NCBI RefSeq assembly: GCF_011604685.1
Contig: NZ_CP050063.1
Coordinates: 5,230,501 to 5,294,500, forward strand
Length of the DNA: 64,000 nt
Direction of reading: 5' to 3'
Source: Spirosoma aureum
GTDB taxonomy: Bacteria > Bacteroidota > Bacteroidia > Cytophagales > Spirosomataceae
The position numbers were made by a program, and so were the translations under genes. This document shows, piece after piece, positions 45,097-55,019 of the stretch (the first letter of the stretch is position 1; each line of letters starts with the position of its first letter). The notes beneath the pieces are model-generated. The model was given only the letters and a program-made list of their open reading frames with translations. It was not told where the DNA came from and did not search any database.

Positions 45097-45166
45097 GATA
45101 TTGTGGTTTTGTGGTATGACTGGTTCGTAGCTGTTCAGGAAGTTAACTGATTGCTTTATACCTAGC

Positions 45167-46927
45167 TTATTTTCCATTTAACGTTTCGAGCTGATTTGCT
45201 TCAAAATTCGGGTCAGTGGTTGCCATACCTTTGCTATACACCAGAATTGCTTTTTGCTGAAGCAGGGCACTTTGTAATTCAGGAACCGCCAACTCATGTA
45301 CAGACTGCGATTTCTGCACACACAAAGCCGCAGCCGTTCCGGCAGCCTGACCCAGCGCCATCCAGCAGGGTTCCATCCGAAGTGTCGAAAAACCGATGTG
45401 GGTAGCCGAAGCGGGAACCGGAGCCAACAGATTTTCCAATGGAGAGTCTGGCACAATTACCCGGAATGGTACCGTATAAACCGCCGACGGATAACTAATG
45501 AAACCATCTAGATGAATTCGCCCCGCTTCCCGTTTCCGTACGGCGTGCGAATCAAGGGCATAATGGCTGGCCGTTATACTGTCGGGGTGGAGCGGAGGTC
45601 GTTCGCCCGGCCTGACGGGTTGAGCGTCCAGTGCCTTGAAAATGTATTTACCCTTCATCCGTCGACCTTCCCGGACGTAGAGTTGCCGGGGAAAATGACC
45701 ATTGTCGGTGTATTCGTCTTTGGCCCACCCCCACTCGGCGCATTCTTTCCGAAACCAGTCAGGCAGTTCAGTGTCGTTTTGCGCAAAGTAAAACAAGCCC
45801 TCCGTATAGTCACGAAGCCGTTGGGCAAAGCGGTCCCGCCATTCCCAGCCCGAGGTTGGATAAGGCCAGTTTTCTTCCGGTAAATCCGTTGAAATAAAAG
45901 CGTGGTGTTGGTTATTGCCATCATTCTTCCCGTTGGGCAGTTTAACCATATTCGTCAGCCAGGCAATACCTTTCGGCATACCGGGCATGTCGGGCAGCAA
46001 ACCGGCTTTGGCCCGTCGCTGATTTTCGGCCCTCTGCGCGTCGGTCAGTTTCATCATGGCAACACCCGTATACGTTCCCGTTTTGACATCGTTGATCAAC
46101 GATACGTATTCCTCCCGATTGTAACGAGCCGGTTTCTGAATTTTCACCCGAATCTTCGGATCGTTCGTTACGCAAAGCCGGTAATTATACGATTGAACGG
46201 CATTATCGCCCTGAAACGTCGAGCCCGGCCCTTCCGGTCCGGCCCAGTATTTATACACCCGCCCGGCTCCTACTTCATTGTAGTCAGATTTCCCTTCTCT
46301 GCCAAGAAAGAACGGAACGCCTGCGGCCGCAATCAAATCCCCTTCGTAGGTGGCATCGATAAAAAAACGTCCCCGGTATGTTTCTGTCTTTTTCGTGTTT
46401 CGATCGATTACCCGAATGCCTTCAATCTTATTGTTCTGAATCGTTAGATTTTCAGGTTCAAAGTCGAATTGCCGCATGGTCAAAACGGTAGCGTTGGGGC
46501 TTTCTTTCAGAAAATCAGCGAAGATTTTGGCGGCTACCGACGGTTCGAAATGGTAACCATCCGAGCAATCTTTCACCTGTTGTGAATCGGCACCGTATTT
46601 CCCGACATAATACGCCTTGATGCGCTGAACAAATTCAAGAAACAAGCCACCGGTGGCACCGCGGGTGGCAATGTCGGTAGCGCCAAGTCCATTGGCCGGT
46701 AAGCCGCCAATGTGGGCCGTCCGCTCCAGAATCAGCGATTTTTTACCCAGTCGGGAGGCCGCTACTGCCGCCATAATCCCGCCGGGTGTTCCGCCCACGA
46801 TGATCAGGTCATAGTCGTTTTCAGCGAGCGGGATGGCATCGCCAGCGTGGAGTTCGGCGAGCCCAGTTGTGAAGGCAAGGCCGCTCAGGCCGGATAATTT
46901 CAGAAAGTGCCGTCGGGTTGTGGGCAT
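45167..46927 (-). CDS. Tat-exported FAD-dependent oxidoreductase
   Basis: This 586-residue protein starts MPTTRRHFLKLSGLSGLAF, a twin-arginine signal (RRHFLK), which fits export of a folded flavoprotein. The FAD motif VGGTPGGIMAA is at about 43-53. Conserved blocks match the neighbouring paralogue: YEGDLIAAAGVPFFLGRE, LYVREGRRMKGKYIF and PVPASATHIGFSTLRMEPCWMALGQAAGTAA. There is no golvesin domain. It is the first gene after SusD (31-base gap) in the second SusCD locus. Presumably it oxidises a sugar, polyol or similar compound brought in by SusCD; this is inference. Confidence 0.87.
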   Translation of the reverse strand: MPTTRRHFLKLSGLSGLAFTTGLAELHAGDAIPLAENDYDLIIVGGTPGGIMAAVAASRLGKKSLILERTAHIGGLPANGLGATDIATRGATGGLFLEFVQRIKAYYVGKYGADSQQVKDCSDGYHFEPSVAAKIFADFLKESPNATVLTMRQFDFEPENLTIQNNKIEGIRVIDRNTKKTETYRGRFFIDATYEGDLIAAAGVPFFLGREGKSDYNEVGAGRVYKYWAGPEGPGSTFQGDNAVQSYNYRLCVTNDPKIRVKIQKPARYNREEYVSLINDVKTGTYTGVAMMKLTDAQRAENQRRAKAGLLPDMPGMPKGIAWLTNMVKLPNGKNDGNNQHHAFISTDLPEENWPYPTSGWEWRDRFAQRLRDYTEGLFYFAQNDTELPDWFRKECAEWGWAKDEYTDNGHFPRQLYVREGRRMKGKYIFKALDAQPVRPGERPPLHPDSITASHYALDSHAVRKREAGRIHLDGFISYPSAVYTVPFRVIVPDSPLENLLAPVPASATHIGFSTLRMEPCWMALGQAAGTAAALCVQKSQSVHELAVPELQSALLQQKAILVYSKGMATTDPNFEANQLETLNGK

Positions 46928-46958
46928 TTTGCGTCAACGAAATTAAATGAAAAGCTTT

Positions 46959-48626
46959 TTAGTAACCGGGGTTCTGGGTGAGCGCTTTATTTGTCACCGT
47001 TTCGATATACGGAATCGGCCACAGATAATCCCGCTCAGGTTTAAAGATCCGGACTTCGACCACCCGCATATCGGCTTTGTTGGGAACCGTACTGTAATCA
47101 GGTGTTCCGTTCGCGTCGATACTGGGGGCTGTAGCCAGCAGTCCTTTTGGAATTCGGCCCAGAAAATTGCCCGCCAGCAGTTTGTCGGCCAGTTTCCAGC
47201 GACGAATGTCCATCAATCGAAAGCCTTCGTTGGTCAATTCATACTTACGTTCCTTACGAATAACCGAGCGCAGTTCAGCCTGGGTTTTACCCGTTTTGAT
47301 GGCAGGCATATTGACCGTCGGGCGCTGACGAACCGCGTTGATGGCATCATAGACCGACTGATCGATCTGGTTAGCTTCGATTTTCGCTTCGGCATAGATG
47401 AGCAGCACTTCGGCATACCGGATCAGCGTGACGTTCAGCTCCGAATTACTGCGGTCATCTTTGTCGGTCATATCGGTGTATTTGCGCCAGCAATAACCGG
47501 TGTAGGTGGCAAACGCATGAATCGCATCCTGGTTGTCGACCCGGGCACCGGTGGTGTAGTTAATCGTCTTGACGCTGTCTTTGTGGGTTTCAAACTTGAA
47601 ATTGAAGTAGTTGGAGCCCGGCACAGCCACTGTAAAATCCAGTCGCGGGTCGCGGTTTTTGAACGGATCTTTCGGATTGTAAAGGGGTGATTTATCGATC
47701 GACAAGCCGTCTGTGCACTCGTAGGAATCGATCAGGATCTGACCCGGCACTTTATTAGATGCGCCCTGCGCATTTCGTGACAGGAAATTCTGGGGTGTAC
47801 TGTGGATGACTGTACTTGTTTTCAAATACTGCAAGGCAAAGATAATTTCATTCGATGTCTGCCCTTTGTAGGAGAATAGCTCGCCATAGTTGGGATGCAG
47901 CTTGTGCACGTTCAGATCCATCACATCCTTGGCCGCTTTGGCCGCAACATCCCACTTTGCGTTGTACAAGGCTGTTCGGGCTTTGGTAGCCAGGGCGGCA
48001 CCTTTGGTAGCCCGGCCAACATTTTTGGCATCATAACTTACCGGCAGATCCTTGGCCGCGTCATCCAGTTCGCTCAAAATAAACGTGACGCAGTCTTCCT
48101 TACTGCCTTTGGGTACCTGCGAGTCCGACAGTCCTACGGTTTTGGTAACCAGCGGCACACCTCCGAACAATTCGATCAGGTAATGGTACATGTAGGCGCG
48201 GACAAATCGGGTTTCTGCCCGGTAACGGGCTTGCAGCGTTGCATCCATTTTGCCATCCAGCTTACCCATATTGTCCAGAATGAAATTACAGCGGCCGATA
48301 ATTTTATACGAGTTGTCCCAGACAGATTTCACAAATCCGTTGTTGCTATCGTGGCTACCTTTCCCGAGCTGTTGCAGGGTGCTGTTGTTCCGATCCCAGC
48401 CGAGATCAGTACAATCATCGAGCAGTAGTTGGGTAGGCATTGCATCGGTGGGATGAAAGTTCATGCCTTTGTAACAGCCGTTTACGGCCAGTTCGAGTTC
48501 GCTGGCATTGGCAAAATAAGACTGATCGGCCGGGCCTTCCAGCGGAAAACGTTCGAGGTAATCTTCGCAGGCTGTCGTGCTCAGCATCAGGCAAGCCAGC
48601 AAAAACCAGTAGTGTATCTTTTTCAT
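46959..48626 (-). CDS. SusD/RagB-family lipoprotein (second locus)
   Basis: This 555-residue SusD homologue has a lipoprotein signal with Cys20 (LSTTACED) and family blocks YKIIGRCNFILDNM, ETRFVRAYMYHYLIELFGGVPLV, VGRATKGAALATKARTALYNAKW and RKERKYELTNEGFRLMDIRRW. It ends in the characteristic QNPGY. It is longer than the first SusD of the window (479), mainly in the middle. It lies 42 bases after its SusC partner and 31 before the FAD oxidoreductase. Ligand unknown. Confidence 0.95.
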   Translation of the reverse strand: MKKIHYWFLLACLMLSTTACEDYLERFPLEGPADQSYFANASELELAVNGCYKGMNFHPTDAMPTQLLLDDCTDLGWDRNNSTLQQLGKGSHDSNNGFVKSVWDNSYKIIGRCNFILDNMGKLDGKMDATLQARYRAETRFVRAYMYHYLIELFGGVPLVTKTVGLSDSQVPKGSKEDCVTFILSELDDAAKDLPVSYDAKNVGRATKGAALATKARTALYNAKWDVAAKAAKDVMDLNVHKLHPNYGELFSYKGQTSNEIIFALQYLKTSTVIHSTPQNFLSRNAQGASNKVPGQILIDSYECTDGLSIDKSPLYNPKDPFKNRDPRLDFTVAVPGSNYFNFKFETHKDSVKTINYTTGARVDNQDAIHAFATYTGYCWRKYTDMTDKDDRSNSELNVTLIRYAEVLLIYAEAKIEANQIDQSVYDAINAVRQRPTVNMPAIKTGKTQAELRSVIRKERKYELTNEGFRLMDIRRWKLADKLLAGNFLGRIPKGLLATAPSIDANGTPDYSTVPNKADMRVVEVRIFKPERDYLWPIPYIETVTNKALTQNPGY

Positions 48627-48668
48627 TCGTTATGATGTCTTTGAAAGTAGCTATAAATCACGCAGATC

Positions 48669-51600
48669 TTAGAAGCTGGCATCGATCCCAAAACTGACCA
48701 TTTTTACCTGCGGATAACTGCGTCCCGTACCGACCGGCGACTCAACGTCGTAGCCGTTCCAGAATTTATCCCAGGTCAGCAGGTTTTGGCCGTTGACGAA
48801 AACCCGTACGTTATTGATGCCGGCCCGCTGGGTCAGTGCTGTGGGGAGCGAATAACCGAGCTGAATGTTTTTCAGACGCAGATAGGCGGCATTTCGCAAC
48901 CAGAAGCTGGAGATCTTTTCGTTGTTCGATTCGCTGAAAGCCAGGCGCGGAAACGTTGCGTTCGGATTTTCCGGCGTCCAGTGATCCTTGTGCTGTTCCT
49001 GCACAGTTCCACCGAGGAAAAACGGCATGATGCCCTGCTCGTTCAGCAGCCCGTCGGCCTGGCCAACTCCCTGGAGCACGATGTTCAGGCTAAAGCCTTT
49101 GTAATACCCATTCAGCGTAGTCCCATACGTAAACCGGGGAATCGTGCTTCCAAGTACTACGTTGTCGTCACCGTTGATAATGCCGTCGCCGTTCTGGTCT
49201 TTGTATTTAATGTCGCCGGGTTTGATCACCCCAAATTGCTGGGCATGGGCAGATACTTCGTCGGCCGTCTGGAAAAGGCCCTCCGCCTGCAAACCGTAAA
49301 TGGAGCCGATCGGATACCCTTCCCGATTAACGGTCAAACCAGTCTGATTGACTCCCCGCAGATCGACTACTTTATTTTTTACGTCCGAAAGATTAAATCC
49401 GATATCGTAGCGAAAATCCCGGACAGCACCTTTGTACGTCAAACCCAGTTCCCAGCCCTTGTTTTCGACGATACCCGCATTTTGATACGGTGGGTTTAAT
49501 CCAATAATCGTTGGTACATCCAGCCGGAGCAAAATGTCGCGCGTTTGCTTGTTGTAATAATCCGCCGTAATGGACAATCTTGAAAATAATGTTGCATCCA
49601 GACCGATATCTGACATCTCGGTAGTTTCCCAAGAAATATCGGAGTTGGCCAGCGTATTCAGCGCCACTACGTTGACGATCTGTTTGCCCAGCGAATAGGG
49701 GCCAAATTGCAGTGACGACATAAACGGATAATTACCGCCAGGAATATTCTGATTGCCCAATTGTCCCCACGACCCGCGCACTTTCAACTCATTGACAACC
49801 TTCAGCAGTGGCTGCATGAATGATTCCTGCGATATGCGCCATCCCGCCGATACTGATGGAAAAAATCCGTATCTATGTCCACTTGCGAACCGGGACGAAC
49901 CGTCATAACGAGCATTGGCTTCCAGCAGGTACTTTTGCTTGTAATCATAGTTTACACGACCAAAAAGGGACTGGAGCGCCCATTCCGATGCGCCACCCGT
50001 CGTCCGCTGGATGTCGGAAGCCCCCGCATTGATTACCTGATAGTCAGGCAGTAAATACCCTTCCCGATAGGCCGAGTTGTTATCGTTTCGGAAATCCTCA
50101 CGGGAAAAACCAACCAGAACTTTCAATCCGTTTTCGCCGTAGGTTTTATCGAACGTAAGGGTTCCTCGCAGGGTGGTGTACAACGATTGGTTGGTCGACT
50201 CTGTCAGGGAGCTTTTGGCTGGTGCCAGGAAACTCAGTGTACCATCTGGTTTGTATGCCTGGATAGCCTTGTTAAAGTTCTTATCGGTCGATAAAGCGAA
50301 CTTCGGTGCGTAGGCCACCTCAGCCGTCAGCCCTTCGATGGGTTTATAAACCAGAGCGGCATTCACCAGCACATAAGGGCTATTATTTTTCTTCGTACCC
50401 CCATCCCGCGACATGGCAATTGGGTTATCGCCGTTCCAGCCGTCGCCCCAGGTGCCGTTGGAGTTGATACCGATCTGATTGGCTGGAATCCGGTTCATCC
50501 AGTGAAATACCTCTTCGGAACCCCGTCCCGGCTCAATTGTCGTAGCGGCCACAAGTTGCAGGTCGGCACGGGCGCTGAATTTCTGCGAAAACTGAATATC
50601 CGTATTATTGCGCAAGGTGAACCGCTTGAAACTGGAGTTTGCAATAATCCCTTTCTGATCCAGATATCCGACCGATGTCAGGAAACGAATCTTTTCGCTC
50701 CCACCATTCACGCTCAAAAAATGGCTCTGTTGTAAACCGGAGCCCGTAAGTACTTCCTTTTGCCAGTCGGTATCCGGATATAAATCACGATTGGTCGACC
50801 CTTCGGTCCGGTATTTCTGGATCAGGGCATCGGCATACAAAGGCGAACGACCCACATTGACATAGGCTTCATTGGTCATCACCATGTGGTGGATCGCATT
50901 CGCCATTTTGGGCAGATTGGTGGGTGTCTGCCAGCCGATGTAGTTATTGTAATTAACTGATATCCGGCTTCCTTTGGCCCGTTTTGTCGTTACCAGAATA
51001 ACGCCATTGGCTGCCCGGGCGCCATAAATCGAACCCGAAGCCGCATCTTTAAGAATAGAGACCGACTCAATCAGGTTTGGGTCGATGCTATTTATTGAGC
51101 CTTCGATACCATCAATCAAAACCAGCGGGTCGGGACTACTCCCATTTTCGCCCCCGATGGTTCCAACGCCCCGAATCCGAATCGTTCCGCCATCGCCACC
51201 TGGCCTGCCTGACCGCTGAAACACGGTCACACCCGGCATTAACCCCTGCAGAGCGGCCGATGTCTGTCCAACGGGCCGGCGGGTTATCTCTTCACTGGAA
51301 ATAGACGACACGGCCCCCGTCAGGTTTACTTTTTTCTGGGTTCCGTACCCCACAACGACCACCTCCGACAGTGCTTTGGTGTCGGTTGCGAGCTTTACAC
51401 CGATGGTGGTACGCTTACCAACCAATACTTCCTGCGACAGGTAGCCGACAAAGCTGAACACCAGCACGGCATTCTCGTCTGGAACATTCACCTGATAAAA
51501 GCCCTTGCTGTCGGTGTTCGTACCACGCGTCGTACCTTTCAGGATTACGCTCACGCCCGGCAAAACAGCTCCCGTTTCGTCCGTTACAGTTCCGTTAACG

Positions 51601-52073
51601 CTCAGATCGGCCACATCTGTTTGTTGTGGCACGGGTTGCTGCGACACATGAATAACGGTTGGTTCGTCGGATTGAGCAGTCTGCTTACTGGATTCTGCCG
51701 GTTCTGCTTCCTCGTTTGAAACCGTTGATTTTTCGCGCCGGGCTTCGGTAATCACGTAGGTATCTTTCCGAATTTTCCGAACCCGTAAACCCGTATGCTT
51801 CAGGAGCTGGTGCAGGTTTTTCTCCAGCGATAGATTCAGATTCAAGGCATCTGCGGAGACGTTTTTGCCGACCATGATCTGGTCTTCAAAGACAATTTCG
51901 ACCCGATAATGACGCTGCAAATCGAGTAAAACATTTTTGAGTTGCGTCTGAATGCTTCGGCCGGCGGACCGTTGCAAAACCTGCGCCGACGCGAGTGTCT
52001 GGCTAAAGACGTTTATAGGATAACCTGTCAATAAAACAGCCAGAAAACTTAAGTGGTAAACGGTTTTCTTCAT
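48669..52073 (-). CDS. SusC/RagA TonB-dependent transducer with STN domain (second locus)
   Basis: This 1134-residue outer-membrane protein has a signal peptide (to about 24) and an STN domain (about 40-110, IQTQLKNVLLDLQRHYRVEIVF to VRKIRKDTYVITEA). A regulatory domain at about 158-245 ends SFVGYLSQEVLVG. The plug contains IRGVGTIGGENGSSPDPLVLIDG and ANGVILVTTKRAKG, followed by a beta-barrel ending in Phe (GIDASF). The STN domain and upstream FecR/sigma genes make it a signalling receptor. Organisation and length are typical and no break is seen. Confidence 0.96.
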   Translation of the reverse strand: MKKTVYHLSFLAVLLTGYPINVFSQTLASAQVLQRSAGRSIQTQLKNVLLDLQRHYRVEIVFEDQIMVGKNVSADALNLNLSLEKNLHQLLKHTGLRVRKIRKDTYVITEARREKSTVSNEEAEPAESSKQTAQSDEPTVIHVSQQPVPQQTDVADLSVNGTVTDETGAVLPGVSVILKGTTRGTNTDSKGFYQVNVPDENAVLVFSFVGYLSQEVLVGKRTTIGVKLATDTKALSEVVVVGYGTQKKVNLTGAVSSISSEEITRRPVGQTSAALQGLMPGVTVFQRSGRPGGDGGTIRIRGVGTIGGENGSSPDPLVLIDGIEGSINSIDPNLIESVSILKDAASGSIYGARAANGVILVTTKRAKGSRISVNYNNYIGWQTPTNLPKMANAIHHMVMTNEAYVNVGRSPLYADALIQKYRTEGSTNRDLYPDTDWQKEVLTGSGLQQSHFLSVNGGSEKIRFLTSVGYLDQKGIIANSSFKRFTLRNNTDIQFSQKFSARADLQLVAATTIEPGRGSEEVFHWMNRIPANQIGINSNGTWGDGWNGDNPIAMSRDGGTKKNNSPYVLVNAALVYKPIEGLTAEVAYAPKFALSTDKNFNKAIQAYKPDGTLSFLAPAKSSLTESTNQSLYTTLRGTLTFDKTYGENGLKVLVGFSREDFRNDNNSAYREGYLLPDYQVINAGASDIQRTTGGASEWALQSLFGRVNYDYKQKYLLEANARYDGSSRFASGHRYGFFPSVSAGWRISQESFMQPLLKVVNELKVRGSWGQLGNQNIPGGNYPFMSSLQFGPYSLGKQIVNVVALNTLANSDISWETTEMSDIGLDATLFSRLSITADYYNKQTRDILLRLDVPTIIGLNPPYQNAGIVENKGWELGLTYKGAVRDFRYDIGFNLSDVKNKVVDLRGVNQTGLTVNREGYPIGSIYGLQAEGLFQTADEVSAHAQQFGVIKPGDIKYKDQNGDGIINGDDNVVLGSTIPRFTYGTTLNGYYKGFSLNIVLQGVGQADGLLNEQGIMPFFLGGTVQEQHKDHWTPENPNATFPRLAFSESNNEKISSFWLRNAAYLRLKNIQLGYSLPTALTQRAGINNVRVFVNGQNLLTWDKFWNGYDVESPVGTGRSYPQVKMVSFGIDASF

Positions 52074-52103
52074 GTGGTCTAATCGTATAAAGAGGCAGAA
52101 TAA

Positions 52104-53108
52104 TTAGTTGTCTTTCAGGAGAAGGGTATTTTCGGTGGAATCGACACGGAGCCGGGATGTCGCTGTCAGCAGTTCCAGAAGTTCATTACCGGTCCGGGCA
52201 CGGAAATTCCCGGAGATGGTTCGGTGGGCAAGCGAGTCATCCGTAATTTCTACGTTAACCCCGAAGTGTTCGCCAATCAGATAGCAGACTTCCCACAAAG
52301 AGGTATTCCGGAAAAGGAACAGATGCTCCTGTTGTGCGGTCAGTGCCTTCACCGGGGCCAGTTTTCGTAGTTGAATCGTACCCTGCTGACTCAACATCAC
52401 CATTTCACCGGGCTTCATCATTACCTGCTGTTCCTTCGTTGCTGTTTTGTAATCGACCCGGATTTTTCCACGGTCCAGCACGACGTTGGTCCTTTGCTTT
52501 CGGGCATACACTGTAAATTCCGTACCCAGCACTTCGACCTGAAACTGATCAGACGTTTTAACCACAAATCGCTGGTGATCTGGCTTGTGTGTTACCGAAA
52601 AACGACCTTCACCCGTTAGCTGTACCTGCCGGACATCATTCTGAAAACCAAAGCGGGGTACCCGAAGTGACGAATTGGGTTTCAGGTTAACATCGGTACC
52701 ATCTTCGAGCCGGATGGTCTGCTCCTGACCGGCAGTTGTCTGATAGGTTTGGTACAGGAATCTGTTTCGCAATGGGCTTAAAGCAAGGCCAAGGACGATC
52801 AAAACCGTTGCTGCCACCAGAAAGGGTTTCCATCCCCACAATTGAACTGGTGAATGTCGCATCGACACCGGGTTTTCGACTGCTTCCGGCGCTTCGACCT
52901 GATCCAGGCGTTGCGTCAGTTTGTCAAATGCCGCTTCCTGATCGGGTAAAAACTGCAGCGAACGCATTTCCCATTCGAGCAGCCAGCCATGGAAGGTTTC
53001 GGCATTGTCTGGATTTTTCAGCCATTCCTCAACCAGTTGTCGTTCGAGCGGGTTGGCCTGTCCAGCCAGATAGGTGAACAGGTTATGTTTCGATAACGAA
53101 TGATTCAT
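52104..53108 (-). CDS. FecR-family anti-sigma factor (second locus)
   Basis: From ATG 53108 the protein has 334 residues (MNHSLSKHNLFTYLAGQANPL). The longer frame to 53255 would overlap the sigma gene and lacks sense. It has the N-terminal sigma-binding part, one membrane helix at about 95-115 (FLVAATVLIVLGLAL), then the periplasmic FecR domain with IRLEDGTDVNLKPNSSLRVPRF and the DUF4974 domain at the end. It is clearly paralogous to the first FecR (shared SSLRVPRFGF and RFVVKT-type strands). It lies 52 bases after sigma and 30 before SusC. Confidence 0.94.
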   Translation of the reverse strand: MNHSLSKHNLFTYLAGQANPLERQLVEEWLKNPDNAETFHGWLLEWEMRSLQFLPDQEAAFDKLTQRLDQVEAPEAVENPVSMRHSPVQLWGWKPFLVAATVLIVLGLALSPLRNRFLYQTYQTTAGQEQTIRLEDGTDVNLKPNSSLRVPRFGFQNDVRQVQLTGEGRFSVTHKPDHQRFVVKTSDQFQVEVLGTEFTVYARKQRTNVVLDRGKIRVDYKTATKEQQVMMKPGEMVMLSQQGTIQLRKLAPVKALTAQQEHLFLFRNTSLWEVCYLIGEHFGVNVEITDDSLAHRTISGNFRARTGNELLELLTATSRLRVDSTENTLLLKDN

Positions 53109-53160
53109 ATTCGTAGAATTTGAACGAGAGACTTCGAAAGCCGTATTCCCCCTTAGTTCA

Positions 53161-53826
53161 CTAGAAAAAAAGATTGAGTAAACAAAGCAGCAGGGTCCAT
53201 TCTTCCCGCAATGTCTGGCGTAAGTGTTTGAGGGCCTTGGAGATGTGAACTTCAACGGTTCGGGGCGAAATCTGCAATTCAGCAGCGATCTCGTCGTATT
53301 TTTTGTTCTCGAACCGGCTCATCAGAAAGACCCGGCGACATTGGACGGGCAACTGACTAATGGCCTCATTGACAGCCAAAAAGAGGTTATTGAAATGAAC
53401 TTCCGAATCGGGCTGCGGCTGGTTGCTCGGCAAATGATTTTCAGTGGCCGACTCGATCGAATCTGTTTTGCCGAATTCTTTGCGCAGGTGCGTATAGGCC
53501 TCGTTTCGAACCGCCGTGAACAAGTAACTGATGTAAGACGAGTGTATTTTCCGATAAGCCTCCGATCGGTAGAACTGATAAAATACTTCACTTACCAGAT
53601 CTTCCGCCAGTTGCCGGGAATACACAAACCGGACCGCATGGCTGCACAATGGCGTATAATACTGCCTGAACAGTAACTCAAATCCTTTGCGTGGCTCCTG
53701 TTCAAAAGCTTTTCGCAGAAAAAGTTCTGAATCATATACCGTCGACATCGGCTTTTCTCCGTTTACTGAGGGCGAAGACCAGGGGTCGGGCGAGGGGTTA
53801 GTAGACAATACGGTAAAGGTAGCCAT
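53161..53826 (-). CDS. ECF RNA polymerase sigma factor (second locus)
   Basis: From ATG 53826 (the frame extends to a TTG at 53853) the protein has 221 residues; ATG 53748 is a further alternative. Region 2 contains LLFRQYYTPLCSHAVRFVYS, AEDLVSEVFYQFYRS and SYLFTAVRNEAYTHL. Region 4 contains LPVQCRRVFLMSRFENKKYDEIAAELQISPRTVEVHISKALKHL. The ELFLRKAFEQ leader and the hydrophobic C-terminal tail (WTLLLCLLNLFF) are both shared with the first sigma factor, so the two loci derive from one ancestral module. Regulated by FecR and SusC as in the first locus. Confidence 0.93.
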   Translation of the reverse strand: MATFTVLSTNPSPDPWSSPSVNGEKPMSTVYDSELFLRKAFEQEPRKGFELLFRQYYTPLCSHAVRFVYSRQLAEDLVSEVFYQFYRSEAYRKIHSSYISYLFTAVRNEAYTHLRKEFGKTDSIESATENHLPSNQPQPDSEVHFNNLFLAVNEAISQLPVQCRRVFLMSRFENKKYDEIAAELQISPRTVEVHISKALKHLRQTLREEWTLLLCLLNLFF

Positions 53827-54030
53827 TGACTCGGAATTGCTTAAACGAATCAAAGACTTAATTGCACAATTTTACCCTTACTGGTTTTCAAAAGAAAGTG
53901 ATTTTTTTCTCAAAAAACGTCAAATAAACGAGTTGAGGGGGGTCAACTTCAATCTGTTTCTCTAATTTGACTAACCAATTTGACATAGTTAATAGCTCCT
54001 GCTTTGTTTTGAGCCAAGCGTGTTTTTTCG

Positions 54031-54080
54031 TACCAACAGCAGAAGCCTGAGTCATAGGGCTCAGGCTTCTGCTGTTGGTA
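54031..54080 (-). terminator. 21-bp perfect hairpin after the DUF1223 gene
   Basis: Arms at 54031-54051 and 54060-54080 are exact complements with an 8-base loop (TCATAGGG). It lies 40 bases past the stop of the DUF1223 gene. There is no long T-run, but the stem is unusually long and stable. Confidence 0.8.
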
Positions 54081-54119
54081 TATGTTGATCTCAAACGCTT
54101 TTATGAAGGAACTTACCAT

Positions 54120-54911
54120 TTACAAACCAGCATCTGGCAAATCAGCGATCGTTGCCCTTGTTGCGCCAAAAATTTCACCCGTAGTGGCATTCTGTACAAA
54201 GCCGATGACCTCCCAGTCCTGCTGATTAAAATAGGCAGGAAGTTTAATTGTGCTCTGTCCTTTTTTTTGCTGGGTTAAGCTCATCTGATACAATCCGTGT
54301 ACAATCTGAGCATGGGACAGCGTGCGCCCGCTATTTTCACCACTGCGTACTTTACTACTGGCCATTTTTTGCACAACAGCCAGCAGTAGCCGATCGGAAG
54401 TTGTCCCTCCGGTTACCTGATAATTTACGGTCAAGCTTTCACCATTCTGCTGGGCCTTGAGTGTAACACTAGCTAACGATTCGGTTGTTAATGACCTGTT
54501 TAAGGCTTTGCGAAGAGCCGTTTCGTCTGACCCAACATAGCCAGCTTTCCCGTTTATGATAACCTGTGGTGTATAAATCTGCGGTTCGTTGAGCCAATGG
54601 CTGTACGCTACCTGCCGCCGGGAATACTCGGAATTACTGAATCTGTCCTTCCAACCCAGGCGATCCCAATAGTCGACGTGATAAGCCAGTACATAAACAG
54701 GTTTGTCTTGAGCTTCTTTTTGAATAGTAGCCAGCAAATCATCCGCAGCCGGGCAGCTTGAACAACCTTCGGAAGTAAACAGCTCGATCAGGGCAAATCC
54801 TTTACCACCAACAGGCGGTTCAATTTTCGTTTTACCGTTAATAAAGTCATTTACTAGTAGAACCAACATCAAAAGGCTGGCAATGAATGTCAAAACGTTA
54901 ATGGATTTCAT
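54120..54911 (-). CDS. DUF1223 secreted thioredoxin-like protein
   Basis: From ATG 54911 the protein has 263 residues and an N-terminal membrane helix or signal (about 5-24). The DUF1223 signature follows as ALIELFTSEGCSSCPAADDLL with a CxxC pair Cys50 and Cys53, then VLAYHVDYWDRLGWKDRFS and PQIYTPQVIINGK. The thioredoxin-like fold with an active CxxC suggests a periplasmic thiol role, but DUF1223 function is not established. The frame extends to 55019 with a TTG. It follows the epoxide-hydrolase-like gene on the same strand with a 108-base gap from the preferred start. Confidence 0.87.
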   Translation of the reverse strand: MKSINVLTFIASLLMLVLLVNDFINGKTKIEPPVGGKGFALIELFTSEGCSSCPAADDLLATIQKEAQDKPVYVLAYHVDYWDRLGWKDRFSNSEYSRRQVAYSHWLNEPQIYTPQVIINGKAGYVGSDETALRKALNRSLTTESLASVTLKAQQNGESLTVNYQVTGGTTSDRLLLAVVQKMASSKVRSGENSGRTLSHAQIVHGLYQMSLTQQKKGQSTIKLPAYFNQQDWEVIGFVQNATTGEIFGATRATIADLPDAGL

Positions 54912-55019
54912 GGTTTCAGTTTTATTTTTTTTACTCAGCAATAGTCTGGTCAAAGCCTCAAGCTCAGCACCAATCGGATGACTGGACTGGTATTGTGGGT
55001 GTAATTTGAACCTCGCCAA

